The notes below the pieces were generated by a model. That model searched no databases and had not been told where the DNA came from. It saw nothing but the letters and a program-made list of their open reading frames with translations. From Puccinellia tenuiflora (Eukaryota; Streptophyta; Magnoliopsida; Poales; Poaceae), in assembly GCA_012064385.1 (NCBI GenBank), contig QRDG01000524.1:1019094-1083093 (forward strand): DNA of 64,000 nucleotides, read 5' to 3'. How positions within the stretch are numbered: the first letter of the stretch is position 1; every line of letters starts with the position of its first letter. This document shows, piece after piece, positions 53,544 through 63,953 of this stretch. Position numbers and translations under genes: made by a program.

Positions 53544-56500
53544 TTTTGGAGGATGAATTTATAAATGAAATTATCGAGACAAAAGCATTCAGTTTGTAGA
53601 AGAAGAAGAAAGGCCTTCCGTGCTAGTTAATATGGTTGGTGAGATTGTGAAGAGATGCCGTGGCTCTCCTTTGGCCGCAACAGCACTAGGCTCTATGCTG
53701 CTTACAAAGACCAGCGAAGAAGAATGGAATGCTATATCAAGCAGAAGCAGCATTTGCACTGAGGAGTCTGGAATTCTCCCAATACTTAAGCTCAGCTACA
53801 ATGACTTGTCGTCGCAGATGAAGCAGTGCTTTGCTTTTTGTGCTGTGTTCCCCAAAGATTACGAGATTGATGTGGACAAGCTGATCCAATTATGGATCGC
53901 ACATGGCTTTATCCAGGACCAGAAAGAAGTTAGTCCTGAAACCATTGGAAAATGGATTTTTAGTGAGCTGGTCTCAAGGACATTCTTTGTGGATGTGAAG
54001 CAAGTCCTAGTCCCACAGTCCGAATTTCAGTGTTATTTCAAACATACATGTAGAATCCACGATCGTATGCATGATGTTGCATTGTCTACAATGGAAAAGA
54101 AATGTGTGCTCGCACTTGACAAACCAATTCAGATCGAATGGCTTTCTGATACAACTCGCCACTTATTTTTATCTTGTAAAAAACCAGAACCTACTTTGAA
54201 TGATTCTTTGGCGAAAAGATCTCCAGCTATCCAAACACTTCTGGGTGATGGTCATGTGTTAGATTCATTGCAGCATTTATCAAAATACAGTTCTTTGAAG
54301 GCATTACAGCTCCTTATATGGGATAGGTCACTCCCCTTGAAATCAAAGCATCTGCATCACCTAAGGTATCTTGATCTCTCAGGAAGTTTTATCCAACCAC
54401 TTCCTGTAGATATTACCATTCTATACAACCTGCAAACATTGAACATCTCTGGTTGCTCCAACCTTCGTCAGCTTCCAAGGTTAATGAAGTATATGACTGC
54501 CCTCTGTCACCTCTACACTCATGGTTGTCCAGAGATGAGGAGCATGCCTGGTGACCTCTGGAAACTCGTGTCCCTACAGACGCTTACATGTTTTGTAGCA
54601 GGTCCTACTGGCTCTGGGTGCAGTGATGTTGGAGAGTTGCAACAATTAAACCTTGGTGGTAGGCTAGGGCTACATCAGCTAGAGAATGTGACGGAAAAAG
54701 ATGCAAAAGTGGCAAATATTGGAAAGAAGAAGGAACTTCGAGAACTGATATTCAAATGGACTGTTGGTGGTAAGGATGATGCAAGAGTGCTTGAGGGTCT
54801 GAAACCTCATGATGGGCTGCAGACTATAAGGATAGATTCCTATGGAGGCACCACCTTTCCAACATGGATGGCTATGTGGCGGAACATGGTTCAGATCTAT
54901 CTTACCGGTTGCGAACAACTGCAATGGTTATTCAGTTGTGGTACATGCTTCACTTTTCCAAATCTGAAGGAGTGTAGACTACAACGTCTGAAGCGTTTGG
55001 AGAGCTGGTGGGAATCATGTAATGAGGAATGGGGGAAAGAGATAATATTTCCTCATCTTGAGAAGTTGTCTATTGTTGGCTGCGCAATGTTGACAGCATT
55101 ACCAGAAGCAACAGTGCTTGGAGAATCTTATGGTACAATGTCACGGTCAGCATTTCCAGCATTGAAGGTACTCTGCTTGGATGCATTGGACAGCTTTCAT
55201 AAATGGGAGGCAGTAGAAGGAACTCAGAGGGCACACATAATATTCCCTAACCTTGAGGAACTTACAATTGAGAAATGCCCTGTGCTGACATCATTACCGA
55301 AAGCACCGTTTGGTGGAGATTATAGTATGTCACGCTCAGCATTTCCTGCACTGAAGGTTCTCAAATTGAAATACTTGAGGAGCTTTGAGAGATGGGATGT
55401 AGTTGAAGGATCTCTAGAAGAAGAGATAATGTTTCCTCAGCTTGAGAAGTTGTATGTTACAGGCTGTGGAAAGATGACAACATTGCCAGGACAACAAAAG
55501 GTTTGTCCAAAGCTAGCAACAAAAGTTATATCACCAAACCTCAGTGTCTTAGAGATGCAGGGAAGTGAGGAAGACATGTTCCTGTGGGTAGCTAGACACA
55601 TGACTTCACTTCACTGACCAATCTGAAACTATCGAACTGCAAAGACATGGAAACAACTTCAGTGGCGTCTGAACATTGTTTAAAACAAGTGGCGGACTGC
55701 ATGGGAGGATGGAATCATGATGATCTCCCTCTGGCCGATATGGAGTTACATGGACTTAAGTCGGGTATAACTGAGCTATGTGCATGTTTTGTACAGCTTC
55801 AGTGCTTGTGCATTCATAATTGTGATGCGCTTGTCCACTGGCCAGAGAAAGAGTTCTGTTGGAGTCCTTATTTGTAAAACTAGAAGTGTTATAGGACTAA
55901 ACTGTAACCCTGCCTTGTATTTTATCATATACAGCAGAGAAGGAAAGTCTAAGTGTGAGATTCCAGAAAATTCCCCAATCTACGACAAGTTTCAAAGCTT
56001 GGTATTTTTGAGGAGGCTGGAAATCCAGTACTGCAAACAACTGGTTGGATACGCACAAGCTCCTGCAGCTGAGCCATCAACAACATCGCAATCCTCGAGT
56101 CAGCTACTGCCACGTCTCGAGTATCTCCTGATAGTGGGTTGTCGAAGCATGGTAGAGGTCTTCAAACTCCCTGCATCCCTGAGGAAACTGGAAATTAGTG
56201 ACTGCAGTAAGCTCAAGTCCATATTGAGCAGGAGGCTGCAGCAGGGACAATCAGCATCATCGATGCTTCAAGGGACACCACCTGTATATTCAGAGGTGTC
56301 ATCATCATCATCAGCCGTGGCCAGGGCGGAGCATATGCTCGTTCCATGTTTACGAAATATAGACATACGGAGGTGTGATAGCTTAACAGGGGTCGCCGTT
56401 CTTCCCCCATCCCTCAAGAAAATAATAGTTATAGGGTGTGGTGAGTTGAGATCATTAGAATCTCACTCGGGGGAGATTCCATCGTTGTTGGAGACCCTCT

Positions 56501-56669
56501 CCATCCTATGTTGCAAAACCTTGTCATCCCTACCGGATGGGCCGCAAGCATACTCATCTCTCCGAAGCGTTTCGATAGGTGGCTGTCCTGATATAAAGAG
56601 GCTCCCTACATGCCTGCAGCAACGGCTAAGCAGCCTCGAGCAGAAAGCTCTAGATGGCCATCTTCAAGG
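53544..56669 (+). pseudogene. NB-ARC-LRR disease resistance gene, N-terminus lost
   Basis: NLR immune receptors detect pathogen effectors. Here the coiled coil and the P-loop half of the NB-ARC are missing: coding similarity starts right at the copia LTR with EDEFINEIIETKAFS. A frameshift near 53,592 precedes the long frame 53620-55617, which contains the GLPL-type GSPLA, RNBS-D (CFAFCAVFPKD), the winged-helix LIQLWIAHGFI and an intact MHD (RIHDRMHDVA), then LRRs from about LRYLDLSGSFIQ. A 5-bp tandem duplication (ACTTC) at 55,603-55,613 ends the frame at TGA 55615. The next frame (55,620-55,873) continues the LRRs (ELCACFVQLQCLCIHNCDALVHWPEKEF). A 61-bp GT-AG intron (55874-55934) then restores the frame for the last LRRs, through KALDGHLQ, where a GT donor follows. 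Resembles the RGA-type CC-NLRs of grasses. Confidence 0.88.
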
Positions 56670-56712
56670 TACAATTGCATTGATTTCTTTTGTATTAATT
56701 TGTCACATTTAG

Positions 56713-58085
56713 CAACAAATTCGGCCATCCTTCCAGATATACTACTACTTGAGCTGGATCAATTGCTCTAGGTAGCTAGATATGTAACTAAATGACGATG
56801 TTGTTGATTCCACTTCACTCGAGGGTACATTTAATCAAGTACACTAGTAATTAGATAGTGATAGTAGCACACACCAAAGATAATGGTTACAACATGAATA
56901 GTACCGCAACCCAAAATTGGTTCCACTTACATAGATTCTTGGTCCTTTCGGTGAATGTTTCCCAGCATAAACTTTCATGCTACATTAATACTGACAGATT
57001 TTCTGTCACAACCATTTGTGAACAGAGCCTAGCCTGTTCAAGCCCAAGACATGGAGGAACGCCATCTGCCGAGATTAGCGAGCTGATAACATGTGACACC
57101 ATCACTTCACCATGCGAAGCTACAAAGCAGCAGCAGGGAATTTGATTTCCATCGATTGCTGTACATATTTTTGAGCTTTCTTCTGTCGTCGACTGTTTAG
57201 AGCTGGCACGTGCATATCGTCCCACTCTCATTCACCTCTACTCATGTCTCCGACACATAATTTTAGGTACACCACTGCGTTTCTTGTCCCAAATAAAACG
57301 TGGCAAGTTGTGCCATATGGCTGTGATTCGGAACTCAACTGTAAGTATGTAAATCGGATGGATGTCTCTGATTCTTACATCTCCTTCAGCATGTCTCAAG
57401 TCAGAGCAAGTGTGTAGAGAACCTACTGGAACTCTGCTACTATGTATTAGTCCCGAGTATGTTTGTATATATATCTTGGACTTGGTGGTCGCTGATTTTA
57501 CCTCATGGTCCCTGAATTGTGTAACTCGTTTCATGTATGGTGTGTCCAGCTAATGGTACCTGATGGACATGGTCGGAGGTGGGAGAGGAGTTTGGGAACG
57601 CCAGAATCCACGCTTGATTGAACAGAGCCCGGTCAAGCCTTGCAAGAACGGGATAGTCAAGCTTGTTCGACCAAGTGTCAAGGCGGTCGAGGAGAGAGCG
57701 AGCTCAAAGAGCGCGAGAGCTCGGATGGAGACGTTGAAGGCCGAGGCGAGAGCGGGGTTGAAATTGTCGTTATTTTTGTCGTGCGGGTCGCGAACGAGGT
57801 TAAAAATCTCCAACAACGATGCAGGAGATGGGTAGAGGTGGCCGAGCATCTCGAACCATTACGGAGGATAGGTACGTACGAAAACGAACTTAGGGTAGTA
57901 CGTATGTGTCCTTTTATATATCCTTAATCTTCTCAACTCATTCCATAAGAATCCTCCCATAAAGCCCAATGAAACAGTCTAATCCATCTAGAAAATTGTG
58001 CGCCGACAGGTCCATGTTCTACTGGTAAAAATTGTGCATGCAAATATCACATATCCACATCAAGTATCGGGACACGTTGACATGT
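56713..58085. other. Spacer with a GC-richer unidentified segment
   Basis: Mostly AT-rich. 57,560-57,880 is GC-richer with overlapping open frames on both strands of 90-99 codons, none recognisable. It could be a remnant of a transposon or gene. Confidence 0.35.
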
Positions 58086-58245
58086 TTGGTTAGGCTTTTT
58101 TCTTGAGCCATAAAAGCACATAATTAGGTGCTTTTAGCTTTTGACTTTTGGCTTATACCATAATAAAACATAAACCAAAAGCCAAAAGCCAAAAGCATCT
58201 ATTTAGGTGCTTTTTGGTCTTATAAGCCAAACCCAAAAGCCAAGT
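58086..58245. mobile_element. MITE-like inverted repeat (AAAAGCCAAAAGCC type)
   Basis: The left edge TGTTTGGTTAGGCTTTTT and the right edge AAAAGCCAAGTTAAAC are loose complements, with GCTTTTGGCTTATA and its complement repeated inside. This is the style of short hAT-like MITEs of grasses. No target duplication defined. Confidence 0.45.
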
Positions 58246-58441
58246 TAAACCCCTTTTGTGGAAGCGTGTGAAGAAACAAACAGACAACAAGCACAACAGA
58301 ACACATACGTACAGATGTAGTAACAAGCAAAATTCATTACAATCGCAAACTTAAATAGAGAGATATACAAACCAAGACATCCGGCCTTCATAGTCGTCCG
58401 TTGGAGAAGTCGTCGTAGTACCATCCATGCATGCATTAATT

Positions 58442-58947
58442 CTATGCATCCAGTTCGTGTGTGATGTGTGCGGGCACAGCCTCATCCGTTTCCACACAGA
58501 CTGTATGGAGATTGGGGCGAAGCATGCGAACATTGAGTGCGCCGCTAGGCCAGTCCACCCTTCCTCCTTTCAGCATTATCACCTCAAGAAAACGGAGGTT
58601 GGTTGCTGTGAAAACGCAGGAAGGAAGCAGATCGCCTTCCAGAGTGACGCTGACGAGGATATGCATCTCTTCCAGGGCGCTCTCCAGTGCAGCCCGGTGG
58701 TGGTGGTGCTGGATTCCTCCCAACCGGAGCGTCCGGAGTTTTCTCATCTTGTGCAGCGGGCAGTTGTGGGCATTCCATGCTCCTTCTTGAGCAGCGGGCT
58801 TCACGCCATATAACGTCTGCAGCTCGCCCAGTTCTTCCTCGAGGGATTCTGGAAGCGTGAGGCTGGTTGCAAGCACATGACGGAGTGTCTTTATCTTCCA
58901 GAAGCCCGGGTCAATCCTCTGCACATCAGTGCCCCTTACGTCCAGGG
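58442..58947 (-). pseudogene. C-terminal LRR part of a second NLR gene, cut by a MULE
   Basis: On the minus strand the frame reads SPLDVRGTDVQRIDPGFWKI, LRHVLATSLTLPESLEEELG, ELQTLYGVKPA, HKMRKLRTLRLGG, ALEEMHILVSVTLEGD, LPSCVFTATNLRFLEVIML and ends HITHELDA with its stop at 58442-58444. This is the last LRR exon of an RPM1/RPP13-style receptor, a different lineage from the NLR at 53544-56669. It breaks off at about 58,948, where sequence GGGGTGAATAGCTCC of the neighbouring MULE begins. The rest of the gene must lie beyond the MULE or be lost. Confidence 0.8.
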
Positions 58948-59156
58948 GTGAATAGCTCCTGTGCGACGTTTTTCATCGCTATTGGATTTGAAGCGACGTT
59001 TTTCCTGGAAATAGCTCGCATGCGACGCTGTTTTGGTTGGAAATAGCTCAGGGCCACAATAGCCATATAACGGCCGTTAAGGAGACAGTTAGGTTAGATG
59101 AGACAGTTGATTAAAACATGATGGTCCTGGAAATAGCTAACCCAGACAAACCAACC

Positions 59157-59446
59157 GCTTTCCGACCCAGCGCGCGCGTGACCTTCTCTGGCGGCGGCGG
59201 CGGCGGAGCTCACCTTTCCTTCTCGACGGCGGCGGTAGCGGAACTTTTTCAGAGGGCGGCGGCGCTTTCGTTCTACGGCGGACGTGGTGAGTGCCATTCG
59301 AGCGCTTCCGACCGAGCGCGCGCGTGACCTTCTCTGTCGGCACCGGCGGCGGCGGGGAAACGTTCTCGACGGCGGGGGCGGCAGCGGAACTTTTTCAGAG
59401 GGCGGCGGCGCTTTCGTTCTACGGCGGACGTGGTGAGTGCCATTCG
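59157..59446. repeat. Tandem duplication of a GC-rich leader, about 145 bp per copy
   Basis: Copy 1 (59157-59301) and copy 2 (59307-59446) share CCGAC…CAGCGCGCGCGTGACC-type starts, GGAACTTTTTCAGAGGGCGG and GGCGGACGTGGTGAGTGCC at their ends. It lies just before the transposase start codon, so promoter or leader was doubled. Each copy ends in a GGTGAG that could serve as a splice donor. Confidence 0.85.
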
Positions 59447-59525
59447 AAACCCTAATTCCTCTCCCATCATTCTCACATTAGATCTGAGGGCGCCCTTTTG
59501 AGCGTAGATTGTGGACGGCGGCGAG

Positions 59526-62500
59526 ATGGAACCGGGAGAGGGGACAAGTAATGGGTAATTTCCCGAGGCTTGAAACTTAATTTCAATTCTATTTGCTTAC
59601 TACCTCGACTTCTAGCTCACCTTGGTCGCCAAAAAACAGGGGACATGGTAAATTCAAATTTTCGATCAAATTCTTTCCCTCCAAGGCAGTGTTGCTTGAT
59701 GGCAGCATGCGGATGATTGAGAGAGACACGATGGTTGAATGGGATATACCTTTTAAAGAATTTGATCCCCAAGACCTAGAATTGAAGGAAGAGGAGGCCG
59801 TGAGGAATGTTGTGGAAAAAATTGGGGAGAGTGTGATTTGGGGGCCAGAACAAGAAGTTTCTTTGTTACGGTTCGATGATTGGAAACAGGAGTATGTTAG
59901 GATTGAGACAGGGGAAGAAATGGTAGAAGAAATCGATCGGCGAGACGGCTGGACAAGCAAAAGTGTTCTTTTTTTGGCAGAGCTCGTAGCTCTGAACCCT
60001 GCATCTAGGGTTGGATATGTGGCATCGAAGTTGGCTTGCCAGATTGCTGAGGATGATTGGTCTGCACAAAGGCAGATAGGGCCTTTAGTTACTGAATTGG
60101 CAGTGTTAAGAGCGGAGGCAGATGCAGAAGAGGCAGTTGATAATGTTGAGGAGGTTGTATGTATCGATTGGAATACAGTTGAGATTAATGAACCGACAGA
60201 TTTGGTCATTGCTCCAATGTCTGACATTGAAATGGCAACTATGTTTGGTATTCCTGTAGATGAGCAAGACAAGGAAAAGGAGAAAGAAGATGCTGCAGAT
60301 GATGGTAACAGACGGTCAAGGACTGCAAATACAGATGCTAATGCTGATTTTGAAATAGATTCAGAGTTGATGCAGAATGCTGCAGTTGATGTGGGTGATG
60401 GCCATGATGAAGAGCTTGTATGTGTTTATGACAAAAAAAAATCCAGTTATTGAAGTAGGTAAATTGTTTCCAAGCATGGATGAGTTTAGGATGTGTTTCA
60501 GGACTTATGCAATCAAACATGAGTTTGAAACCAAGACTTTGTGGACAGATACAAATAAATTCTATGCCAAGTGCAAAGGTTATGATGGTGGTGCCATGCC
60601 ATGCAAGTGGTATATATCAGCTAGACGTCAACCTGATGGAAGGACAATAAGAGTGAATCAAATTCCAAAAGCACATACTTGTATGACAACTTCACAAAAA
60701 AATTCAAAAATGACATCCCAACTTTGGGTGGCAGAAAAAATCACTCCTGTTTTATCCAAGAAACCAAACACCACTGCAAAGAAACTGAAATTAGACCTGG
60801 AAAAGGATTACCCAATCCAGCTGCAATATACTACAGTGTGGAAGGCAAAGCAAAGAGTAATGAAAGAATTATTTGGTGATTGGGCAAATACCTTTAGAAT
60901 GATTGATAGCTTCAAAGCAGAAGTGGATAAAAGGTGTCCTGGCAGTGTTGTTGAGATAGATACTGAGGTGACACCAGATGGGAAAGTGTACTTCTCCAAA
61001 TTCTTCATGGCTTTAAAGCCTTGCATTGATGGCTTCAAAGCAGGCTGCCGTCCATATTTGAGTATAGATTCATCATTTTTGACTGGCAAGTGGAATGGTC
61101 AACTTGCAGCTTGCAATGCTCTAGATGGACACAATTGGATGTACCCTGTAGCTATTGGCTTGTTTCAGTCTGAGACAGAAGCTTCATGGACATGGTTCAT
61201 GATGCAGTTGAAAAGAAGCATTGGTCCAGTGTCCCCTTTGGCAATCCACACTGACGCATGTAAAGGGCTAGAAAAGGCAGTAAAGATTGTTTTCCCCCAT
61301 TCTGAGCAGAGGGAGTGCTTTGGTCATATGTGGATGAATGTGATAAAAAAATTCAGAGGAGATGCATTTGGCCGGTTGTGGCCAGCAGCAAGAGCATACA
61401 AGCTTAGTACTTGGGAGTATCATATGAATAAGATAAAAGAAGCAAGCACTGAGTTTGGCCCTTGGATGGACACATACCATTCTCTTTTATGGTACAGGTC
61501 AGGATTTAACACTGCCATCAAGTGTGATCATATGAACAACAATTTGGCACAAAGTTTTAACAACAAGATAAAGGATTTCAAGGACTTGCTTGTCCATGAC
61601 ATGGTTGACCAAATTAGGATCATGATCATGAAGTGGTGGGAATTGAGAGCAAAGATTGGTGATAAGCTGCAAGGGCAGGATAAACTTCCTGTTGTGGTGC
61701 AGCAGGTAGTCAACAGGAGCAGAGGGCTTGCACATTTATTAGTTGTGAAATCCTCATTGCATTCTGGTGAAGTTAAAGATACAAAGACTATCAGAAGGCA
61801 TGTTGTTGACACTAAAAAGAAAGAGTGCAGCTGCCTTGAGTGGCAACACACTGGAAAACCTTGTGAACATGCCGTCATTTTCTTGGCATCCAAACCCAAG
61901 CTAAATATGCACCCATATTTGCATGAATATTACTCAGTTGAAAAATTCAGAGCTGCATATGCACATCCAATTCCACCACTTACAGATCAGTCTCAGTGGC
62001 CTGAAGTGGACATAGAATTCTCCTTGTGCTCTCCTTTGACGAGAAGGAAGGCTGGCAGGCCGAAACAGAGTAGATTCAAGCCTTGGTTTGAAAAAGGTGG
62101 GAGCAGTAAGAAGGGGAAGAAAGATGGAAAGAAAGACGCCAAGCCAAAGAGGCCCCAAAAAGGTAACAAAAATAGATGCAAGCGTTGTGAAGAACTTGGA
62201 CACCGAGCTGGATCCATCAAGTGTAGATACACCGATCCAAAGGGAACTGTCAGGAAGAAATGTGTGTTTCAGCCCCTTGAAACTGAACCTCTTTGTCCAG
62301 CCAAAAAGGCCAGAATTGGAGGGTGTAGAAAGAAGAGGAGTGTGCAGACTGTGTTCGGCTCTGTCGATGTTGCAGTGCCTGTGCAACCTGGAGATGTGCA
62401 ACCTGAAGCTATTTTGGAGGAAGTTGAAGCTGTTCTGGACCAAGTTGAAACTGAAGATGTTCTGGAAACTGAAGCTGAAGCTGTTCTGGAAACTGAAGCT

Positions 62501-62770
62501 GAAACTGAAGCTGAAGCTGTTCTGGAAGCTGAAACTGAAGATGTGGAAACTGAAGCTGAAGCTGTTCTGGACCAAGTGCAAACTGAAGCAGCTTTGGATC
62601 AAGTTTTCCAGCCTGAAATTCCCCGTCGAAGGCCTAGTGAAGGAGATGCAAAGAAAACAAGGAGCATGAATGATCTTCTTGATATAGAAGCAAAAGCAAG
62701 CCGAAGCCGAAGAAGAAGAAATCAAATGCTAAGAAAAAGTGATGTATTGCTACTCGAATTTGATTCTTGA
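59526..62770 (+). CDS. MuDR-type transposase, one frameshift
   Basis: Exon 1 (59526-59554, MEPGEGTSNG) joins exon 2 at 59616 through a 61-bp GT-AG intron and keeps the frame; about 1060 codons in all. Order of domains: N-terminal acidic region; MuDR-type DNA-binding domain (LFPSMDEFRMCFRTYAIKH, CKWYISARR); MULE catalytic core (LSIDSSFLTGKW, SWTWFMMQLK, IHTDACKGLEKAV, QRECFGHMWMN) with the expected acidic residues; SWIM zinc finger (CSCLEWQHTGKPCEHA); basic region; CCHC-like knuckle (CKRCEELGHRAGSIKC); Glu/Ala-rich repeats; basic end. The frame breaks at an A9 run (60433-60441): upstream frame reaches a TGA at 60451-60453, while the downstream frame continues to 62770. An extra A in that run is the simplest explanation. 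Otherwise no stop is seen, so the copy is young or recently active. Confidence 0.85.
62405..62620 (+). repeat. Repeats coding for Glu/Ala/Val-rich transposase segment
   Basis: Phrases GTTCTGGAAACTGAAGCTGAA and GTTCTGGACCAAGT recur about nine times in frame, giving EAEAVLETEAE-type protein repeats. Replication slippage is the likely origin. Confidence 0.85.
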
Positions 62771-63101
62771 ACACTTGTGTGATTTGTAATAATGCTACTT
62801 TGATTCGTGAAAACTTGTGTGATTTGTAATAATGCTAAACTAGAATTTGAGTTTGAAATTCAAATATTTGCCGAAATTCAAATATGATGCTAAATTCAAA
62901 TTTGTACCTTTTCTATGTTTGTTTGAGCTTCCTACGCTGTCTATAATGTACAACACCTCCCATGGTTGCCCTGATATCTTTTGTGAGACACAACTCATCG
63001 TCGTCGAAAACGTGTTAGAAATGGCCTCCAAAGCTAGGGGAAACGACCCCATTTCTATCAACTTTTTTTTTCGACATTGTCCAAATCACCTAGATATTAT
63101 T
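62771..63101. other. 3' flank of the transposase gene
   Basis: A short direct repeat of ACTTGTGTGATTTGTAATAATGCTA (about 62,772-62,797 and 62,811-62,836) and a palindromic AATTTGAGTTTGAAATTCAAAT (about 62,844) occur. No gene. Confidence 0.6.
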
Positions 63102-63592
63102 CAATAGGTAGTATGTGACATTATAAGACAATGTGCACTGGTTTTCCATTTTTTTGATTTTTTTTGAATTTTTGTTGCTCATTTCAAATTCGGTCAAACC
63201 CTAAGTTTGACCAGCATTTAAACAAGTTCTGCACACAAAAATGGAAAAGTAAGCCTGGATCCTTCTTAGTCACACCAAAATGAACCTTTGGTGGGGTTTT
63301 GGACAACTTCATTCCCAAAACCTTAAACCACTTGTCTTCAACCTTGACTTCATATGGCAGAGTTCTGCCGATATCACATCTTATGCATAAACAGAGAGCT
63401 TGAATGTATATATACCTTGTTTATAAGATCCAATAGGTAGTATGTGACATTATAAGACAATGTGCACTGGTTTTCCATTTTTTTGATTTTTTTTTGAATT
63501 TTTGTTGCTCATTTCAAATTCGGTCAAACCCTAAGTTTGACCAGCATTTAAACAAGTTCTGCACACAAAAATGGAAAAGTAAGCCTGGATCC
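63102..63592 (+). repeat. 329-bp tandem duplication, second copy partial
   Basis: 63102-63262 is repeated at 63431-63592 almost without change (CAATAGGTAGTATGTGACA … AAGCCTGGATCC; one extra T in a T-run). The unit is therefore 329 bp, with the second copy broken off at GGATCC, where GC-rich coding-like sequence starts. Confidence 0.93.
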
Positions 63593-63745
63593 GCCGCCGA
63601 GGAGAGGAAGGCGGCGAAGAAGTGGTACCCCGTCCGGGAGGACAGGGCCACGAAGCGGCTCCGGGATGAGAATCTCCGGGCCTTGTCCGACGCCGAGATG
63701 GCGGACAGGGCGGCGGAGTGGAGGAAGGCCGTCGGCGGCGAGTAG
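63593..63745 (+). pseudogene. GC-rich 3' exon-like fragment, unidentified
   Basis: The frame reads AAEERKAAKKWYPVREDRA, TKRLRDENLRALSDAEMADR and AAEWRKAVGGE before TAG 63743-63745. It is highly charged and GC-rich, unlike the AT-rich duplication to its left, to which it is joined abruptly. It looks like the end of a host or captured gene. No domain that I recognise. Confidence 0.45.
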
Positions 63746-63874
63746 GTTACGGCCCGCAGACGAAGGGGCGCCAACGGGTAGCGGTTATGGTTTAGCGCCC
63801 TTTATATTTAGGGCTATGAAATGCAATTTTTCTTTTTTTAGTTTAATATATGTAACGTGTAATGTGGGTCTGGC

Positions 63875-63877
<3 letters not shown>

Positions 63878-63950
<73 letters not shown>
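63878..63950. repeat. (AT)n microsatellite
   Basis: An uninterrupted TA/AT dinucleotide run of 73 bases. Confidence 0.99.

Positions 63951-63953
<3 letters not shown>

Larger units (their letters stand above)
58948..62830 (+). mobile_element. Mutator-like element with its own transposase gene
   Basis: Left edge inferred at about 58,948, where NLR coding sequence stops and GGGGTGAATAGCTCC begins. The subterminal part repeats GAAATAGCTC and GCGACG(T/C)TG/TTTTT phrases. It contains a duplicated GC-rich leader and a spliced transposase gene. No inverted copy of the left edge is found up to 64,000, so the right end is beyond the window, lost, or the element belongs to the MULEs without obvious TIRs. 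The right limit given is only the end of the gene's 3' flank. Confidence 0.75.

Noticed and set aside
59589..60272. 227-codon minus-strand frame
   Set aside because: Antisense shadow of the transposase N-terminal exon, with no recognisable domain.
61934..62725. 263-codon minus-strand frame rich in Phe and Ser
   Set aside because: It is the exact antisense of the Glu/Ala-rich and basic end of the transposase; the composition follows from the sense codons.
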